A stretch of DNA of 64,000 nt from Paracoccus sp. MBLB3053. GTDB lineage: Bacteria > Pseudomonadota > Alphaproteobacteria > Rhodobacterales > Rhodobacteraceae. The translations under genes were made by a program, and so were the position numbers. The stretch spans positions 1,931,501-1,995,500 of the forward strand of contig NZ_JAVQLW010000001.1 in NCBI RefSeq assembly GCF_031822435.1, given 5' to 3'. The notes under the pieces are model-generated. The model had not been told where the DNA came from and made no database searches. It was given only the letters and a program-made list of their open reading frames with translations. This document shows, piece by piece, positions 28,947-36,617 of the stretch (its first letter is position 1; the number at the start of each line of letters is the position of its first letter).

Positions 28947-30308
28947 TCAGAACAGGGTGGAATTCAGAACCGTTTCGGCCTGGGCAAACAGGCGCTGTTC
29001 GTCCAGTCCGGGGAACTCGCCGTTCTCCCAGACGATGCGACCGTTGATCATGGTCAGATCGGTCGCCATGCCGACACCGACCTTGGCGATCAGGCTTTGC
29101 GGATCATGGCGTGTGCCGATGTAATCCATCCGCCGGGTGTCGATGGCGAAAAGATCCGCCGCCATGCCGGGGGCGAGCGTGCCGATGTCGTCCCGTCCAA
29201 GGCAAGAGGCTCCGCCTTCGGTCGCGTAGCGCAGGAAGGCCGAGGGCAGGGGCACGGGGTGGCTGCGGCCAGAGGCCGCGAGAGATTGCAGCATGTAGCC
29301 GGAATGAATGCAGTGCATCAGGTTCGAATTGTCGTTCGATGCAGCACCATCTGCGCCAAGGCTGATCCTCACGCCCGCCGCGTCCATTGCCGGAATGTCA
29401 GTGACCTCGGCCCCGACAAGATAGACCGGCTCGGGGCAATGCGACACGCCGGTACCGCTTTTCGCCAAGCGGGCGATCTCGGCCGGGGTCAATTCCCAGC
29501 AATGGGCATAGAAGGTGTCTTGCCCGGCAAAACCGATCTTTTCCAGATAGTCGATCGTGCGCATCCCGAAGCGCGCCTCGATGACCGGGCTTTCGCCTTC
29601 GCCCGCATGGGTGTGCAGGATGACGCCCTTGTCACGGGCCAGACGGACGGATTCGGTGAAACTCTCGGTATAGCAGTTCACAGGCTGGCAAGGGGCGATG
29701 GCCACCTGCCGCATGCTGAACCGCTCCGCGTCGTGATAGCCGTCGATCAGGCGCGCACAGTCCGAGATGAAACCGTCCGTCGTTTCAAGCATCTCGTCCG
29801 GAATGGTCGAGCCTTCGGATTTCGGCAGCGTATTGCCGCCGCGTCCGGCGTGAAAGCGCATGCCCAGAAGTTCGGCAGCCTCGAACTGGCGGTCGACGAT
29901 GCGCGAGCCGGCATGGCGTGGAAAGCAGTACTGATGGTCGAATGCGGTCGTGCAACCATGCTTGATCAGTTCGGCCATGGCCGTGACCGAACTGTGGTAG
30001 AAACAGTCTTCGGTCAGGCGGGCGAAGATCGGATAGATCGTGTCCAGCCATTCGATCAGCGAAAGCCGCGTCCAGTCCAGTTCGACACGGTTGCGCACGA
30101 AGGTCTGGAAGAAATGGTGATGGGTGTTGACGAGGCCGGGATAGAGAAACCACCCCGTGGCGTCGATGACGCGGCACCCATCGGGAGCGACCAGATCATG
30201 GCCGATGGCGGTAATCGCCGGACCATCCGTGAGCAGGTCGGCGTCCCGAATGACAGCGGCGTTGCTTGAAGGGACGATCGCCGCGCAGTTGCGAAACAGG
30301 ACGGACAT
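28947..30308 (-). CDS. amidohydrolase, 8-oxoguanine/guanine-deaminase-like
   Basis: A 453-residue member of the amidohydrolase superfamily, closest in pattern to 8-oxoguanine deaminase and the related atrazine/guanine deaminase group. The metal ligands are visible: His63/His65 in GLVNTHHHFFQ, a His in LHTHAGEG, a His in FYAHCWELT, and the Asp in SLGADGAASND. The family hydrolyses amino groups on purine or triazine rings (8-oxoguanine to urate in the type enzyme). Its ATG overlaps the GST stop by one base (TGATG). Activity on a methylated or oxidised guanine would fit the operon; this is inference. Confidence 0.85.
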   Translation of the reverse strand: MSVLFRNCAAIVPSSNAAVIRDADLLTDGPAITAIGHDLVAPDGCRVIDATGWFLYPGLVNTHHHFFQTFVRNRVELDWTRLSLIEWLDTIYPIFARLTEDCFYHSSVTAMAELIKHGCTTAFDHQYCFPRHAGSRIVDRQFEAAELLGMRFHAGRGGNTLPKSEGSTIPDEMLETTDGFISDCARLIDGYHDAERFSMRQVAIAPCQPVNCYTESFTESVRLARDKGVILHTHAGEGESPVIEARFGMRTIDYLEKIGFAGQDTFYAHCWELTPAEIARLAKSGTGVSHCPEPVYLVGAEVTDIPAMDAAGVRISLGADGAASNDNSNLMHCIHSGYMLQSLAASGRSHPVPLPSAFLRYATEGGASCLGRDDIGTLAPGMAADLFAIDTRRMDYIGTRHDPQSLIAKVGVGMATDLTMINGRIVWENGEFPGLDEQRLFAQAETVLNSTLF

Positions 30309-30958
30309 CAGCAGGCCGCCGCCCCCCCGACCTCGTGGCCCGGCTCGGGGCTGAGATCATGCAGGCGATGGATGCCGGGCATCTCGACAAAGCCCGGAAG
30401 CGAACGGATCGCCCGCATCCAGAGCCGGATCGAGGGGTAATCGTCAAGGCTGATCCCGCCATCGGGCGCCAGCGCGACATGCGGAAAGATCAGGATATCC
30501 GCGATGGTCGGCTTTTCCCCCGTCAGGAAGGCATGGCCGGAAATGCGCGCCTCGGTCAGCGTGGCTTCAAGGATGCGCAGCCACATCACGCCATCAGCCT
30601 GCATCGTGGCAAGGTCGCCGGGTTGGCTCAGCATCTCGTGAAGGCGCGCGCCGCCAAGGCTTGCCGCGAAATGCCCCGCGCGTGAGATCCATTCCTGGCC
30701 AACGGCCCCCCGGCCCAGCCATTCGGGCGCATCGCCCGCCAGATGGGTCAGGATCGCGGCGGGCTCGGTCAGGATCAGCGCCTCGTCGACCAGGACCGGA
30801 ATCGTCCCCGCCGGATTGATCCGGCGGAAGGCGGCGCCGCGCTGTTCGGCGCCGGGATGGAAATCCACCGCCACGGTTTCAAGTGGTTTGCCCAGCAAGG
30901 ATGCCATCAGGCGGGCCGTGTAGCATTCGGGCGAAAGGATATAGTCGTAAAGGATCAT
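30308..30958 (-). CDS. glutathione S-transferase-fold protein (NdmE-like context)
   Basis: A 216-residue protein with an N-terminal thioredoxin-like GST domain (MILYDYILSPECYTARLM; INPAGTIPVLVDEALILTEPAAIL gives the cis-Pro and glutathione-contact region) and an all-helical C-terminal domain. It could be a glutathione-dependent enzyme. However, it sits between an oxygenase catalytic subunit that lacks its Rieske cluster (4-base overlap) and a purine deaminase. In NdmCDE, a GST-like protein (NdmE) plays a structural role with just such a catalytic subunit. I favour that role here, as inference. Confidence 0.85.
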   Translation of the reverse strand: MILYDYILSPECYTARLMASLLGKPLETVAVDFHPGAEQRGAAFRRINPAGTIPVLVDEALILTEPAAILTHLAGDAPEWLGRGAVGQEWISRAGHFAASLGGARLHEMLSQPGDLATMQADGVMWLRILEATLTEARISGHAFLTGEKPTIADILIFPHVALAPDGGISLDDYPSIRLWMRAIRSLPGFVEMPGIHRLHDLSPEPGHEVGGAAAC

Positions 30959-31794
30959 GCTGCCACTACCTGTGCGCCAAAGGTGATGCCATTGCGCTTG
31001 AGCCAGCGGCGATAGGCGATCGAGGTCATGTCCGCGCGCGTCGGCGTTTCCATGCCGGGGTCCAGCGGCAGCTTGCGCGGCAACTGGTTTTCAAGGATCG
31101 AACGGTCCTGCAGGAAGATCATCTGCTGGAACTGGATCAGGTCGGCCATGGGCGATGTGTCGTCGAACAGTGCCATCCAGGGCCAGACCTCGCAAAGCTC
31201 TTCGGTCAGCGGCTGGACGAACAGCGCGATCACATCCCATTCGCCCGGCATTGGCGGAGAGGTCTTGTAAAGCACCGAACAGGTCGGGTGCGGCACGCGA
31301 TACATGTAATCCGTCTCGATCCCGCCCTCGGCCGATTTCGCGGCCTGCGGCTGGTAGAAGCGGACCTTGGTCGCCCATACCTCGTCCACCTCGTCGCGGA
31401 TCTGGACTTCGTAGCGATAGACTTCGGTATGGGGTTCCGAGCCCAGGATATCAGTATGGACAAAAGGGAAATGCGCGATGTCGAGAAAGTTCTCTACCGC
31501 CCGCAGCGGCGAGCACTTCACCCGAACGCTGCCCACGTCGACAAGGCGGCGACCGGGCTGTTCCGCTTCGGGAAGCGGGAAAAGGTCGCCCGGTTCGCCA
31601 AGCGAGGTCCAGACATGGCCATAGGCGATCTTAACGGGCAGGGTGCGACCCCCGAGCGTTTCGACGACGGGCTGATCGTCCTCGCCGCGAACCCGGATCG
31701 CTTCGCCCAAAAGCAGGGTTTCCCGACCGGGGGCCGCAGGAAGCATCGCTGCAATGGCGACGGGGAACCATTCGTTGCGAATATCGCGGCTCAT
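30955..31794 (-). CDS. Rieske-type oxygenase catalytic subunit lacking the Rieske cluster (NdmC-like)
   Basis: A 279-residue protein with the mononuclear non-heme iron domain of ring-hydroxylating/N-demethylating oxygenases. Glu101-x3-Asp105-x2-His108-x4-His113 (ENFLDIAHFPFVH) and Asp230 (LQDRSILENQ) supply the two His and one Asp of the facial triad plus the bridging Asp. The N-terminus begins like a normal oxygenase alpha subunit (RNEWFPVAIAAML ... LLLGEAIRV). The segment that should carry CxH and CxxH is missing, and residues 1-95 contain only one Cys and one His. Electrons must come from a separate Rieske protein, encoded by the gene directly upstream (ATGA overlap). Confidence 0.9.
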   Translation of the reverse strand: MSRDIRNEWFPVAIAAMLPAAPGRETLLLGEAIRVRGEDDQPVVETLGGRTLPVKIAYGHVWTSLGEPGDLFPLPEAEQPGRRLVDVGSVRVKCSPLRAVENFLDIAHFPFVHTDILGSEPHTEVYRYEVQIRDEVDEVWATKVRFYQPQAAKSAEGGIETDYMYRVPHPTCSVLYKTSPPMPGEWDVIALFVQPLTEELCEVWPWMALFDDTSPMADLIQFQQMIFLQDRSILENQLPRKLPLDPGMETPTRADMTSIAYRRWLKRNGITFGAQVVAA

Positions 31795-32414
31795 GCGGCG
31801 GTCTCCTTTGCGGTCGCTTCGATGTCGCGGCGCAGGATTTCCAGCGCACGCGAGGCGGCAATCCTGCCGGCCGGGTCCGAGGCCGGGATCAGGACGTGAA
31901 GCATGGTCTGCTCGCCCGCATCCTGAAGCGCGATGGTCAGCGGCGATAGCAGGCCGGGCAGGCTGACGGTGCCCATTTCCTCGAAGCTTAGCGCGCTTCG
32001 CACGGCCTTTATCCGCGCGGCCACGGGAAGCGAGCGCAGCGGCTCGACCGCGCCGGGATCGCTGGGCAGGGTCTCGGTTCCGGCAGGCGCGACCCAGATC
32101 ACCCCGCCCAATTCCGTGCATGCCACCGCGCCCGCGCGGATCGCGGCTGGTGGTTCCAGATCAGGATGGGCCGGGATCTTGCGGCACTGGCCCGCACCGT
32201 CATAGCGCCATCCGTGATAGATGCAGGACAGCATCTCGCCGCGCACGAAGCCATGCGACAGGCGCATGCCGCGATGCGGGCAGCGATCGTGGAACGCGGA
32301 TACGCGCCCCGAGGCGCCGCGCCAGACGGCCAGTTCGCCCAATTCCGTCCGCGCGGGCATCGCCGTGGCGGGCAAGAGATCGGGGGCAAGGGCGACGGGT
32401 GTCCAGCTTGGCAT
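31791..32414 (-). CDS. stand-alone Rieske [2Fe-2S] protein
   Basis: A 207-residue protein, first gene of the operon. The Rieske motif is Cys45-x-His47 (CPH) and Cys64-x2-His67 (CIYH), followed by GWRYDGAGQCRKIP, which is the oxygenase-type rather than the bc1-type Rieske sequence. After about residue 115 a 90-residue tail (SLPVAARIKAV ... LEILRRDIEAT) follows with no iron-ligand motif. It has no membrane segment. It most likely hands electrons to the cluster-less catalytic subunit encoded next. The start is set at MPSWTPVAL, 15 residues before conserved content; the ribosome site is weak. Confidence 0.88.
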   Translation of the reverse strand: MPSWTPVALAPDLLPATAMPARTELGELAVWRGASGRVSAFHDRCPHRGMRLSHGFVRGEMLSCIYHGWRYDGAGQCRKIPAHPDLEPPAAIRAGAVACTELGGVIWVAPAGTETLPSDPGAVEPLRSLPVAARIKAVRSALSFEEMGTVSLPGLLSPLTIALQDAGEQTMLHVLIPASDPAGRIAASRALEILRRDIEATAKETAA

Positions 32415-32472
32415 GGGGTGACTCGTGATGGTTGGCGTGACGATAGGGTTGCTCTGCGCGGGGGGAAGTCGG

Positions 32473-32491
32473 CGGCCCGTTTTCCGGGCCG
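32473..32491 (-). promoter_or_regulatory. hairpin in the leader of the split-oxygenase operon
   Basis: CGGCCCG and CGGGCCG pair across a 5-nt loop, about 60 bases before the Rieske start codon. No T-run follows on the minus strand (the next bases are CCGACTTCC), so it is not a standard terminator for the gene upstream. It may be a leader element or chance. Confidence 0.35.
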
Positions 32492-32541
32492 TTCGACGCC
32501 GCATTTTTCAAATTGCTGATAATCTGTGCAGTGCAGCAGGG

Positions 32542-32850
32542 TCAGGACATGGCGGTGACAGGATGTCGTTCGATTGTTTCGACCCAGGTTTCGGCCGGCC
32601 CCAGCGTGCAACCCATTTCCATCGCGTCGATCAGGTCCGGAGGGCCCTTCACGCTGATGTCAATCCGCTCGGATGTTTCGCTGAGGAACGTGACGCCAAG
32701 CCCGAGTCGCCCGGCATGGCGGGAAATCCAGGGCCTGAAGGCGGCCGGAGCGAGCTGTCCCATGATCACGAAACGCTCGACAGAAATTGCAGGGGCAGAT
32801 GTCATGAACTTGCCGAATTCGTCGGGGTCGTGGCCTGTTATACCATTCAT
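32542..32850 (-). CDS. acylphosphatase-like small protein, probably degenerate active site
   Basis: A small protein whose pattern follows acylphosphatase: a beta strand ERFVIMGQL, then APAAFRPWISRHAGRLGLGV in place of the usual VQGVxFRxxxxxxAxxLGLxG, and a later SVKGPPDLIDAM. The catalytic Arg position (FR) is kept. The catalytic Asn of the WVxN motif is not seen (TFLSETSERIDISV instead), so phosphatase activity is doubtful. The start is uncertain: 32850 gives 102 residues; MTSAPAI at 32805 gives 87 residues, nearer the family size. Neither has a strong ribosome site. Confidence 0.55.
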   Translation of the reverse strand: MNGITGHDPDEFGKFMTSAPAISVERFVIMGQLAPAAFRPWISRHAGRLGLGVTFLSETSERIDISVKGPPDLIDAMEMGCTLGPAETWVETIERHPVTAMS

Positions 32851-32960
32851 TCGCGTCTGAACAGGGCAGGTGACGCAAGGGCGTTTTTGCTCGCGCCACT
32901 ATCGGTGGCACTCTCGCCGAATGGGGGCGTGCCCGAAAATATGACCGTATAGGGGGATTG

Positions 32961-33059
32961 GGTGAGAGGCTGGACAACGACCCAAGCGGGGCTCGTTACG
33001 GCTGCTTCCTTCCGGACCTGACCGGGTTGGCGAGGCGCTCACCCGCGCCAACCTCTCGC
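32961..33059 (-). ncRNA. ffs: 4.5S signal recognition particle RNA
   Basis: On the minus strand the universally conserved SRP domain IV core GGTCAGGTCCGGAAGGAAGC is present (complement near 33003-33024). The ends pair as GAGAGGTTGG / CCAGCCTCTC, giving the expected ~100-nt single hairpin of bacterial small SRP RNA. It is preceded by a good promoter with a start consistent with the 5' end. Confidence 0.95.
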
Positions 33060-33063
33060 GGCC

Positions 33064-33092
33064 TAGATAAGCGGCAACAGCGACGGATGCAA
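33064..33092 (-). promoter_or_regulatory. sigma-70 type promoter of the 4.5S RNA gene
   Basis: Reading the minus strand, TTGCAT (33092-33087) is followed after 17 bases by TATCTA (33069-33064). The predicted start lies about 7 bases further, at the 5' end of the SRP RNA. Confidence 0.7.
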
Positions 33093-33106
33093 GCACTTCG
33101 CCGCAG

Positions 33107-34972
33107 TTAAAGATGCAGCCGCATGGCAAGAAAGCCGTCGACCCCCGTTCCGAGGCAATCGATGCGAAGTCTGAGCCGGTCCAGATGGGATTTTGCGCCC
33201 GGTCCGGTGTGAAAAACCACCGTCGTTTCAGGCATGGGTTTGAAGCGCCAGCCCAGGTCACCATCAGGCGCGACCACGCGATGATGCGAGACATAGCGGC
33301 GCAGCACGTCACGCATGCGCTGGCACCCATCGACGAGAACGGGTCGACCGGCGGCTGTCGCTGCGAAGAAACCGCTATCGGCAAGCCTGTAGCTGTTGGT
33401 TGCCAATATGAACTGCTGGTCATCCCGCACCGGGGCGCCGTCGTGGCGGAGTTCGGTGATCCGGCCTGAATCAAGAACATTCCGTCGGCCATCGGTGCGA
33501 TAGCTCGGTGGACGGGACAGGTCGATCTGCCAGTTGAGTCCGTCGATGAGATCGAAATTGTAGCTGGGGAAATCTGGGTCGATCAGCGGCGCATCCTGAG
33601 CGCCTGGCGTGATCTGAAGGAACTGGCTGGCTGAGCGTTCGAGCCAGTCCCGCACACCCGCCCCGTTGATCAGAATCGCGCGAAGGTGGTTGGGAAACAG
33701 GTAGAGATCGGCGAGATTGCGCATGGTCAGGCGCCCATCCGCGACATCCGTGTAATGATCCGGTCCACCGCGCCCCCCGGCGCGGAACGGGGCAGCGGCC
33801 GAGAGGATCGGCAGGTCTTGCCAGGCAGTGCCGCGCAGCGCCTTGCGGACCTGCCAGCGCTGCGCCATGGCCACGAGCCGCAAGGCGCTGTCATGCCCGA
33901 TAAGCGTGAAGTGGCTGGCAAGCGGAATTCTTGCCCGACCGACATGGCGCCGGAAATGGCGCAATGTTCGGTGATGGGCGGGAGATAGTGCGGCTACTAC
34001 AGCTTCATGTTCGTCAAGGTCATCGACGGGCAGGGCGCGGCTGTCGTGCTGAACGACCTTCCATCTTTCGCTGCCCGGCGGGCGGTGAATTTCGAGATCG
34101 ACCACTCCCAGATGTGATCCCCAGAAACCCGGCATGACCGCGGGTTTTCCGGCCAATGTGCCTGCCTTGCTGTCTATTCCCGGCCCCGAGGGGTGATCGG
34201 GGGCGGGAAAGACGCGATGGGTGTGGCCCGCGATGATCGCGTCAATTCCCGGTAGCGCGGCCAGCGCCGTCGCGGCGTTTTCCATCATCGGGGCGGGTTC
34301 GCGCTCTGCGATCCCGCTATGGGCAAGGGCTATGATCAGATCGGCACCTTGCGACGTCAGGGTCGCAATGCCTTCGCGCGCGGCGACGAGGATATCGGAA
34401 ATGGCAATTTCCGCGCGAAGTTCGGGCTGCCAGGCGACGGTCTGCGGCGGCAGGAAGCCCAGAATGCCGATCGACACTTCCCGGCTCGCGCCGCGCGTGT
34501 CGACGACCCTTCTGTGCAGGAGCAGATGTCTGGCAATGCCAAGGCTTCGCGAAGCGGTCAGATTCGTCGAGACGACCGGAAAGCGGGCCCCGTCCAGCGC
34601 GCGCTTGAGGAAGGGCAGGCCAAAGCTGAAATCGTGATTGCCCAGCGTGGCGGCGTCATAGCCCATCAGGTTCATCGCCATGATCGCCGCATGTTCGCCG
34701 TGCCAGGTTTCGGGCGGGATTTCCGCCAGATAATCGCCCATGGCGCTGCCTTGAAGCATGTCGCCATTGTCGAGAAGCAGGCAGTTGGCACGGGTCCGTC
34801 GCTGCGATTCGATCAGCGAGGCGAGGCGTGCGAGGCCGATTCTGGGCGAGCGGCGTCCGGTGAAGTAGTCGAATCCCAGCAGATGCATGTGCAGATCGGT
34901 CGTCGCCATGATCCTGAACAGGACCGTTGCACAGGCATCCCGCCTTGCTGACTGGGGAAGGGGTGGCTCCAT
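33107..34972 (-). CDS. 2',3'-cyclic-nucleotide 2'-phosphodiesterase/3'-nucleotidase-like protein without signal peptide
   Basis: A second CpdB-type enzyme, 621 residues from the preferred ATG at 34972. Metallophosphoesterase motifs are intact: MATTDLHMHLLGFDYF, LLDNGDMLQGS, GNHDFSFG and IAGHTHRVFPAP. The C-terminal 5'-nucleotidase domain has LSAAAPFRAGGRGG. Unlike the paralogue at 13364, no Tat or Sec signal precedes the first motif; neither the preferred start nor the longer open frame shows one. It could be cytoplasmic, or an export signal may have been lost. The ribosome site is weak. Confidence 0.82.
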   Translation of the reverse strand: MEPPLPQSARRDACATVLFRIMATTDLHMHLLGFDYFTGRRSPRIGLARLASLIESQRRTRANCLLLDNGDMLQGSAMGDYLAEIPPETWHGEHAAIMAMNLMGYDAATLGNHDFSFGLPFLKRALDGARFPVVSTNLTASRSLGIARHLLLHRRVVDTRGASREVSIGILGFLPPQTVAWQPELRAEIAISDILVAAREGIATLTSQGADLIIALAHSGIAEREPAPMMENAATALAALPGIDAIIAGHTHRVFPAPDHPSGPGIDSKAGTLAGKPAVMPGFWGSHLGVVDLEIHRPPGSERWKVVQHDSRALPVDDLDEHEAVVAALSPAHHRTLRHFRRHVGRARIPLASHFTLIGHDSALRLVAMAQRWQVRKALRGTAWQDLPILSAAAPFRAGGRGGPDHYTDVADGRLTMRNLADLYLFPNHLRAILINGAGVRDWLERSASQFLQITPGAQDAPLIDPDFPSYNFDLIDGLNWQIDLSRPPSYRTDGRRNVLDSGRITELRHDGAPVRDDQQFILATNSYRLADSGFFAATAAGRPVLVDGCQRMRDVLRRYVSHHRVVAPDGDLGWRFKPMPETTVVFHTGPGAKSHLDRLRLRIDCLGTGVDGFLAMRLHL

Positions 34973-35115
34973 GCCGACAGTGTTGCGGCAATATCGTGCA
35001 CTATGCAACCTGTGATTGTGTCCGGCGATTGGGCGCCGGTTCTCGACCTGCCGCACTTGCATTGCTGCGGATGATCCCTTTTAACGGGGTCATTCTTCAA
35101 TCTGCCCGGTGCCCA

Positions 35116-35568
35116 ATGAAATTCTCAACTCGCCAGGATACCGACCTTTCTGCCGAGGTGATGTTCGCTGCGATCAGCGACTTTCCCATGCTTGAGCGCA
35201 TGCTCGTGCGCCGTGGTGCCGTCGTGCGCCGGCTGGACAGGGAGCCGTCAGGCCATGTCGGCAATGCCTGGGCAATCAGCTTCGACTGGAGGGGACGGCA
35301 GCGCGATCTGCGCCTTGAGGTGACGACGTTCCAGCCCAAGGAATTGATCGTGATGTCGGGCCAGTCCGAGCAGTTCCTGATCTCGATCCAGATGACGGTT
35401 GTCGCGCTTTCGCCCAGCAAGTCGCGATTGATCTTCGAGGTTGACGTGCAGCCGCGCGGCATGAAGGCGCGCCTGCTTCTGCAGACCGCCAAGCTTGGCA
35501 AGGGTCAGCTCGATCGCAAGTTCGCGCTTCGGATCGAAGAATTCATCACAAGGGCCGCCGTCGGCTGA
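35116..35568 (+). CDS. SRPBCC (START-like) family protein
   Basis: A 150-residue protein with the helix-grip fold pattern: MKFSTRQDTDLSAEVMFAAISDFPMLERML at the N-terminus, central antiparallel strands (WAISFDWRGRQRDLRLEVTTF) and a long C-terminal helix (KLGKGQLDRKFALRIEEFI). The family binds hydrophobic ligands or acts in membrane-lipid or polyketide processes; no function can be named. It is divergent from the nucleotidase-like gene and convergent with pheA. Confidence 0.78.
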   Translation: MKFSTRQDTDLSAEVMFAAISDFPMLERMLVRRGAVVRRLDREPSGHVGNAWAISFDWRGRQRDLRLEVTTFQPKELIVMSGQSEQFLISIQMTVVALSPSKSRLIFEVDVQPRGMKARLLLQTAKLGKGQLDRKFALRIEEFITRAAVG

Positions 35569-35598
35569 CCTGCCGACTGCGGCCTATGGCAGCGCCGG

Positions 35599-36471
35599 TC
35601 AGGCCGAAAGTGCGATCTGCTGTTCCGCGCGCAGGGGATCGGCCGGGTAGACCCCAAGGATCTCCATGCTCGAGGTGAAGTAGCGCAGTTCCTCAAGCGC
35701 GCGGGCAACGGCCGGGTCCTCGGGATGTCCCTCGATATCGGCGTAGAACTGGGTCGCCGTGAAGATCCCGTCGACCATGTAGCTTTCCAGCTTGGTCATG
35801 TTGATCCCGTTCGTCGCGAAGCCGCCGAGCGCCTTGTAAAGCGCGGCAGGGATGTTGCGCACCCGGAAGACGAACGTCGTCATCATCACGTCGCCGCCCC
35901 GGACGTTCTGGCGGCGCGTATAATCGGGCTCGCTCGCCATGATGAGAAAGCGGGTCGTATTGTTCTGCCGGTCCTCGATCCCCTCAGCCAGAACATCGAG
36001 CCCGTAGATTTCGCCGGCAAGCGGCGCGGCAAGTGCCGCCAGCGACTTTTCGCCGCGGCGGGCGACTTCAAGCGCCGATCCTGCCGTGTCCGCCCCCACG
36101 ATTCCGTGGATCTGATGTTGCCGCAGGAAGCCTCGGCACTGGCCCAGTAGGACCGGATGGCTCATCGCCTCCTTGACGTCCGCGATCTGGGTTCCGGGAA
36201 CGCCGAGCAGGCTGATGCGCACGCGCACGAATCCCTCGTCGACAATGTGCAAGCCGCTTTCCGGCAGCAGGTGGTGGATGTCTGCAACCCTGCCATAGGT
36301 GGAGTTTTCGACTGGCAGCATCGCCAGTTCCGCGCGGCCCTGGCGGACGGCGTCGATCGTGTCCTCGAACGTGCGGCAGGGCAGGGCCTCCATATGCGGC
36401 CTGTAGAATCGGCAGGCCTGGTGGCTGTAGGCGCCCGGTTCACCCTGGAATGCGATCACGTTCTTGGTCAT
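35599..36471 (-). CDS. pheA: prephenate dehydratase with ACT domain
   Basis: Converts prephenate to phenylpyruvate in phenylalanine synthesis. The 290-residue protein has the dehydratase domain (IAFQGEPGAYSHQACRFY ... LPVENSTYGRVADI ... NNTTRFLIM; the TRF motif is catalytic) and a C-terminal ACT domain (IPAALYKALGGFATNGINMTKLES) for feedback control by phenylalanine. No chorismate mutase domain is fused, as is normal in alphaproteobacteria. It is a monocistronic gene divergent from cycM. Confidence 0.95.
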   Translation of the reverse strand: MTKNVIAFQGEPGAYSHQACRFYRPHMEALPCRTFEDTIDAVRQGRAELAMLPVENSTYGRVADIHHLLPESGLHIVDEGFVRVRISLLGVPGTQIADVKEAMSHPVLLGQCRGFLRQHQIHGIVGADTAGSALEVARRGEKSLAALAAPLAGEIYGLDVLAEGIEDRQNNTTRFLIMASEPDYTRRQNVRGGDVMMTTFVFRVRNIPAALYKALGGFATNGINMTKLESYMVDGIFTATQFYADIEGHPEDPAVARALEELRYFTSSMEILGVYPADPLRAEQQIALSA

Positions 36472-36617
36472 GTCGAAGCCTCAATTCCGGCCGTTGCGGG
36501 GATGCACCCCCCACGCGGCCTGTTCCATGCGAAGGCACAACTATACCTTGATCCAACAGAACAAAAGCGCCTAGATACCCATGTTCCACGGACAGGCCGC
36601 AACAGGGATCCGCAGAT

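Noticed and set aside
32415..32541. Possible purine riboswitch ahead of the split-oxygenase operon.
   Set aside because: Only one simple hairpin is visible; no conserved purine-aptamer junction or terminator/antiterminator pair.
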